The notes under the pieces: generated by a model
What the model saw: the letters and a program-made list of their open reading frames with translations, nothing else
Databases searched by the model: none
Told to the model about the DNA's origin: nothing
DNA from: CAVSUB01 sp963816725
GTDB lineage: Bacteria; Acidobacteriota; Vicinamibacteria; Vicinamibacterales; 2-12-FULL-66-21
Assembly (NCBI GenBank): GCA_963816725.1
Contig: CAWFMC010000026.1
Span: forward strand, 62,001 to 126,000
Direction of reading: 5' to 3'
DNA: 64,000 bases
Position numbers and translations under genes: made by a program
In this document: piece after piece, positions 62,866-64,000 of the stretch
How the letters are laid out: each line of letters begins with the position of its first letter
How positions within the stretch are numbered: the stretch's first letter is position 1

Positions 62866-63663
62866 TCAACGCGCGTAGACGTGCAACCACCAGGTGCCGG
62901 CGATCAGCGTGACGATCGTCACCGGGACACCAATCGCGAGATGGGTGACGAACGGGATTCGCACGCCGCGTTTCCGCGCGCCCTCGATCACGATCAGATT
63001 GGCGATGGACCCGAGGATCGTCAGGTTGCCGGCGAGCGTGGTCGACATCGCCAGCGCCAGCCATGACGTTCGCGGATCCGGAAGGCGCGGCACCATACTG
63101 GTGAACAGCATGACCGCCGGAACGTTGCTGATGACGTTCGACAGCGTGGCGCCGACGAAGGTGAGTCCGGCGAGCGAGTCGATGCCGATCGGCCGCAGCA
63201 GCTCGAAGAACCGGGCATCGAGACCGGCCCGTGTCACTCCGGCGATCACCACGAAGAGGCCGATGAACAGCACGAGCAGGTCCCAATCCACGGCCCGATA
63301 GAGCTTCGCCGGCTTGACCGATCGCGAGACCAGCAGCGCTGCCGCCGCCGACGCGGACACCAGAGCCGGCTCGATCCCCGCCAGAAACCCGGCCATCGTC
63401 GCGGACGCGATCGTGACACTCTTGATGACCATCGCCCGATGGATCGGCCGGGCAGGCTCCGACAGCGTTGGAGCCAGCGTCCCGTGCAGCTCCCGCCGGA
63501 ACATCCAGCACAGGAGGGCGGCGTCGAGCGTCAGGCCGGCGATGGCGACCATGAGAATCGCACCGACGATCGCGGCCGCCGTCCGATCGATCCGCAGGAA
63601 CGGGGTCCGGCCGAACGCGACGACAAAGTAGGTTCCGAGAAAGATGAGGAGGGCGGCCACCAA
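62866..63663 (-). CDS. ArsB/CitT-superfamily ion transporter with internal deletion
   Basis: A 265-residue membrane protein. The N-terminal helices (LLIFLGTYFVVAFGRTPFLRIDRTAAAI in part) match the first helix pair of ArsB/NhaD-like anion or Na+/H+ transporters. After AGLTLDAA the sequence jumps directly to LLCWMFRRELHG, which normally lies after six helices, and the second half (VDWDLLVLFIGLFVVIAG, TLSNVISNVPAVML, NLTILGSIANLIVIEGA) is complete. About 140 residues of the first repeat, with its substrate-binding hairpin, are missing. The usual length is ~410. It is probably non-functional as a monomer, or a half-size form that dimerises. Confidence 0.7.
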   Translation of the reverse strand: MVAALLIFLGTYFVVAFGRTPFLRIDRTAAAIVGAILMVAIAGLTLDAALLCWMFRRELHGTLAPTLSEPARPIHRAMVIKSVTIASATMAGFLAGIEPALVSASAAAALLVSRSVKPAKLYRAVDWDLLVLFIGLFVVIAGVTRAGLDARFFELLRPIGIDSLAGLTFVGATLSNVISNVPAVMLFTSMVPRLPDPRTSWLALAMSTTLAGNLTILGSIANLIVIEGARKRGVRIPFVTHLAIGVPVTIVTLIAGTWWLHVYAR

Positions 63664-63695
63664 CGATTAGCGGCGGCAGCGACGCGGGGCGGGCG

Positions 63696-64000
63696 TCAAT
63701 CGACGGCGCACGTCAGCCCGGCCAGCACGTCCATCGCGCGATCGCCGAGCCCTGGCTTCTTGATCAACTCCAGGAACTCCATTCGCGTACGGGCGTCGTC
63801 CCGGAACACGCCGAGCATCGCGCTGGTGACCGCGACCGAGTTCTGTTTCTGGACGCCGCGCATCGACATGCACAAGTGGGTGGCTTCGAGCACGACCGCT
63901 ACACCCAGCGGATTCACCTTGTCGAGGATGGTGTCCGCGATTTGGCTTGTGAGCCGTTCCTGGATCTGCAGGCGGCGCGAGAAGGTCTCCACCAGCCGCG
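63696..64000 (-). CDS. folE: GTP cyclohydrolase I, C-terminal part (partial)
   Basis: The last ~101 codons of FolE, which turns GTP to dihydroneopterin triphosphate for folate. RLVETFSRRLQIQERLTSQIA and HLCMSMRGVQKQNS contain the conserved helix, the zinc-ligand Cys and the QE residues used in GTP binding. The TSAMLGVFRDDARTRMEFL end is diagnostic. The gene begins beyond the window. It lies 32 bases from the shortened transporter gene, on the same strand. Confidence 0.93.
   Translation of the reverse strand, partial: RLVETFSRRLQIQERLTSQIADTILDKVNPLGVAVVLEATHLCMSMRGVQKQNSVAVTSAMLGVFRDDARTRMEFLELIKKPGLGDRAMDVLAGLTCAVD

Noticed and set aside
1..64000. tRNA, rRNA, insertion sequences and prophage
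   Set aside because: No cloverleaf-like tRNA, ribosomal RNA, transposase, integrase or terminal inverted repeats were seen on either strand.

Overview
The window is GC-rich and densely coded, with many 1 to 4 bp gene overlaps. The gene mix is an exosortase-A (XrtA/PEP-CTERM)-type exopolysaccharide locus, a homodimeric AceE-type pyruvate dehydrogenase and short degenerate intergenic repeats. This points to a Gram-negative soil or sediment bacterium. An Acidobacteriota member (Vicinamibacteria-like) is my best guess. That is inference: no rRNA or other phylogenetic marker was seen.

Layout. (1) 1-8715, plus strand: the tail of an XrtA-type glycosyltransferase, a WalW-like polysaccharide deacetylase, two tandem carbamoyltransferases, a FemAB-like protein and a rhamnogalacturonan-lyase-like protein. 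About twenty single-base shifts interrupt these genes, almost all of the +1 type; only the first carbamoyltransferase is clean. (2) 8724-14287: methyltransferases, GT2 and GT8 glycosyltransferases and an O-acyltransferase. (3) 14478-15956: a Tat-exported protein of unknown function. (4) 16207-40065, minus strand: a near-continuous run of about 20 genes for a secreted polysaccharide. It begins with two PilZ proteins and a sigma-54 activator. It continues with export protein, outer-membrane barrel, Wzz-like chain-length protein, ExeA-like ATPase, BY-kinase, phosphoglycosyltransferase and deacetylase. It ends with glycosyltransferases, a fused acyltransferase-sulfatase, a DUF218 protein, a Wzm/Wzt transporter, an O-antigen-ligase-like protein and more glycosyltransferases. 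(5) 40066-40629: a control region with a good sigma-54 promoter candidate and a dyad upstream of it. (6) 40630-64000: a GAF/pseudo-GGDEF protein, then mostly housekeeping genes: kynureninase-like enzyme, prephenate dehydratase, lipA, uracil-DNA glycosylase, pyruvate dehydrogenase E3-E2-E1, M49-like peptidase, GDPD, a MoxR/VWA pair, a Lon-domain protein, secreted proteins, an internally shortened ion transporter and the end of folE.

How the parts work together. The sugar chain would be started on undecaprenyl phosphate by the TIGR03013-like transferase and extended by GT2/GT4/GT8 enzymes. Methyl, acetyl and carbamoyl groups and deacetylation would decorate it. Wzz, the BY-kinase, the export protein and the barrel would control length and pass it through the envelope. 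The sigma-54 activator, two PilZ domains and a degenerate GGDEF protein suggest c-di-GMP-linked control. No exosortase, flippase or PEP-CTERM substrate lies inside the window. lipA and the pyruvate dehydrogenase genes form a second theme, lipoate-dependent pyruvate oxidation.
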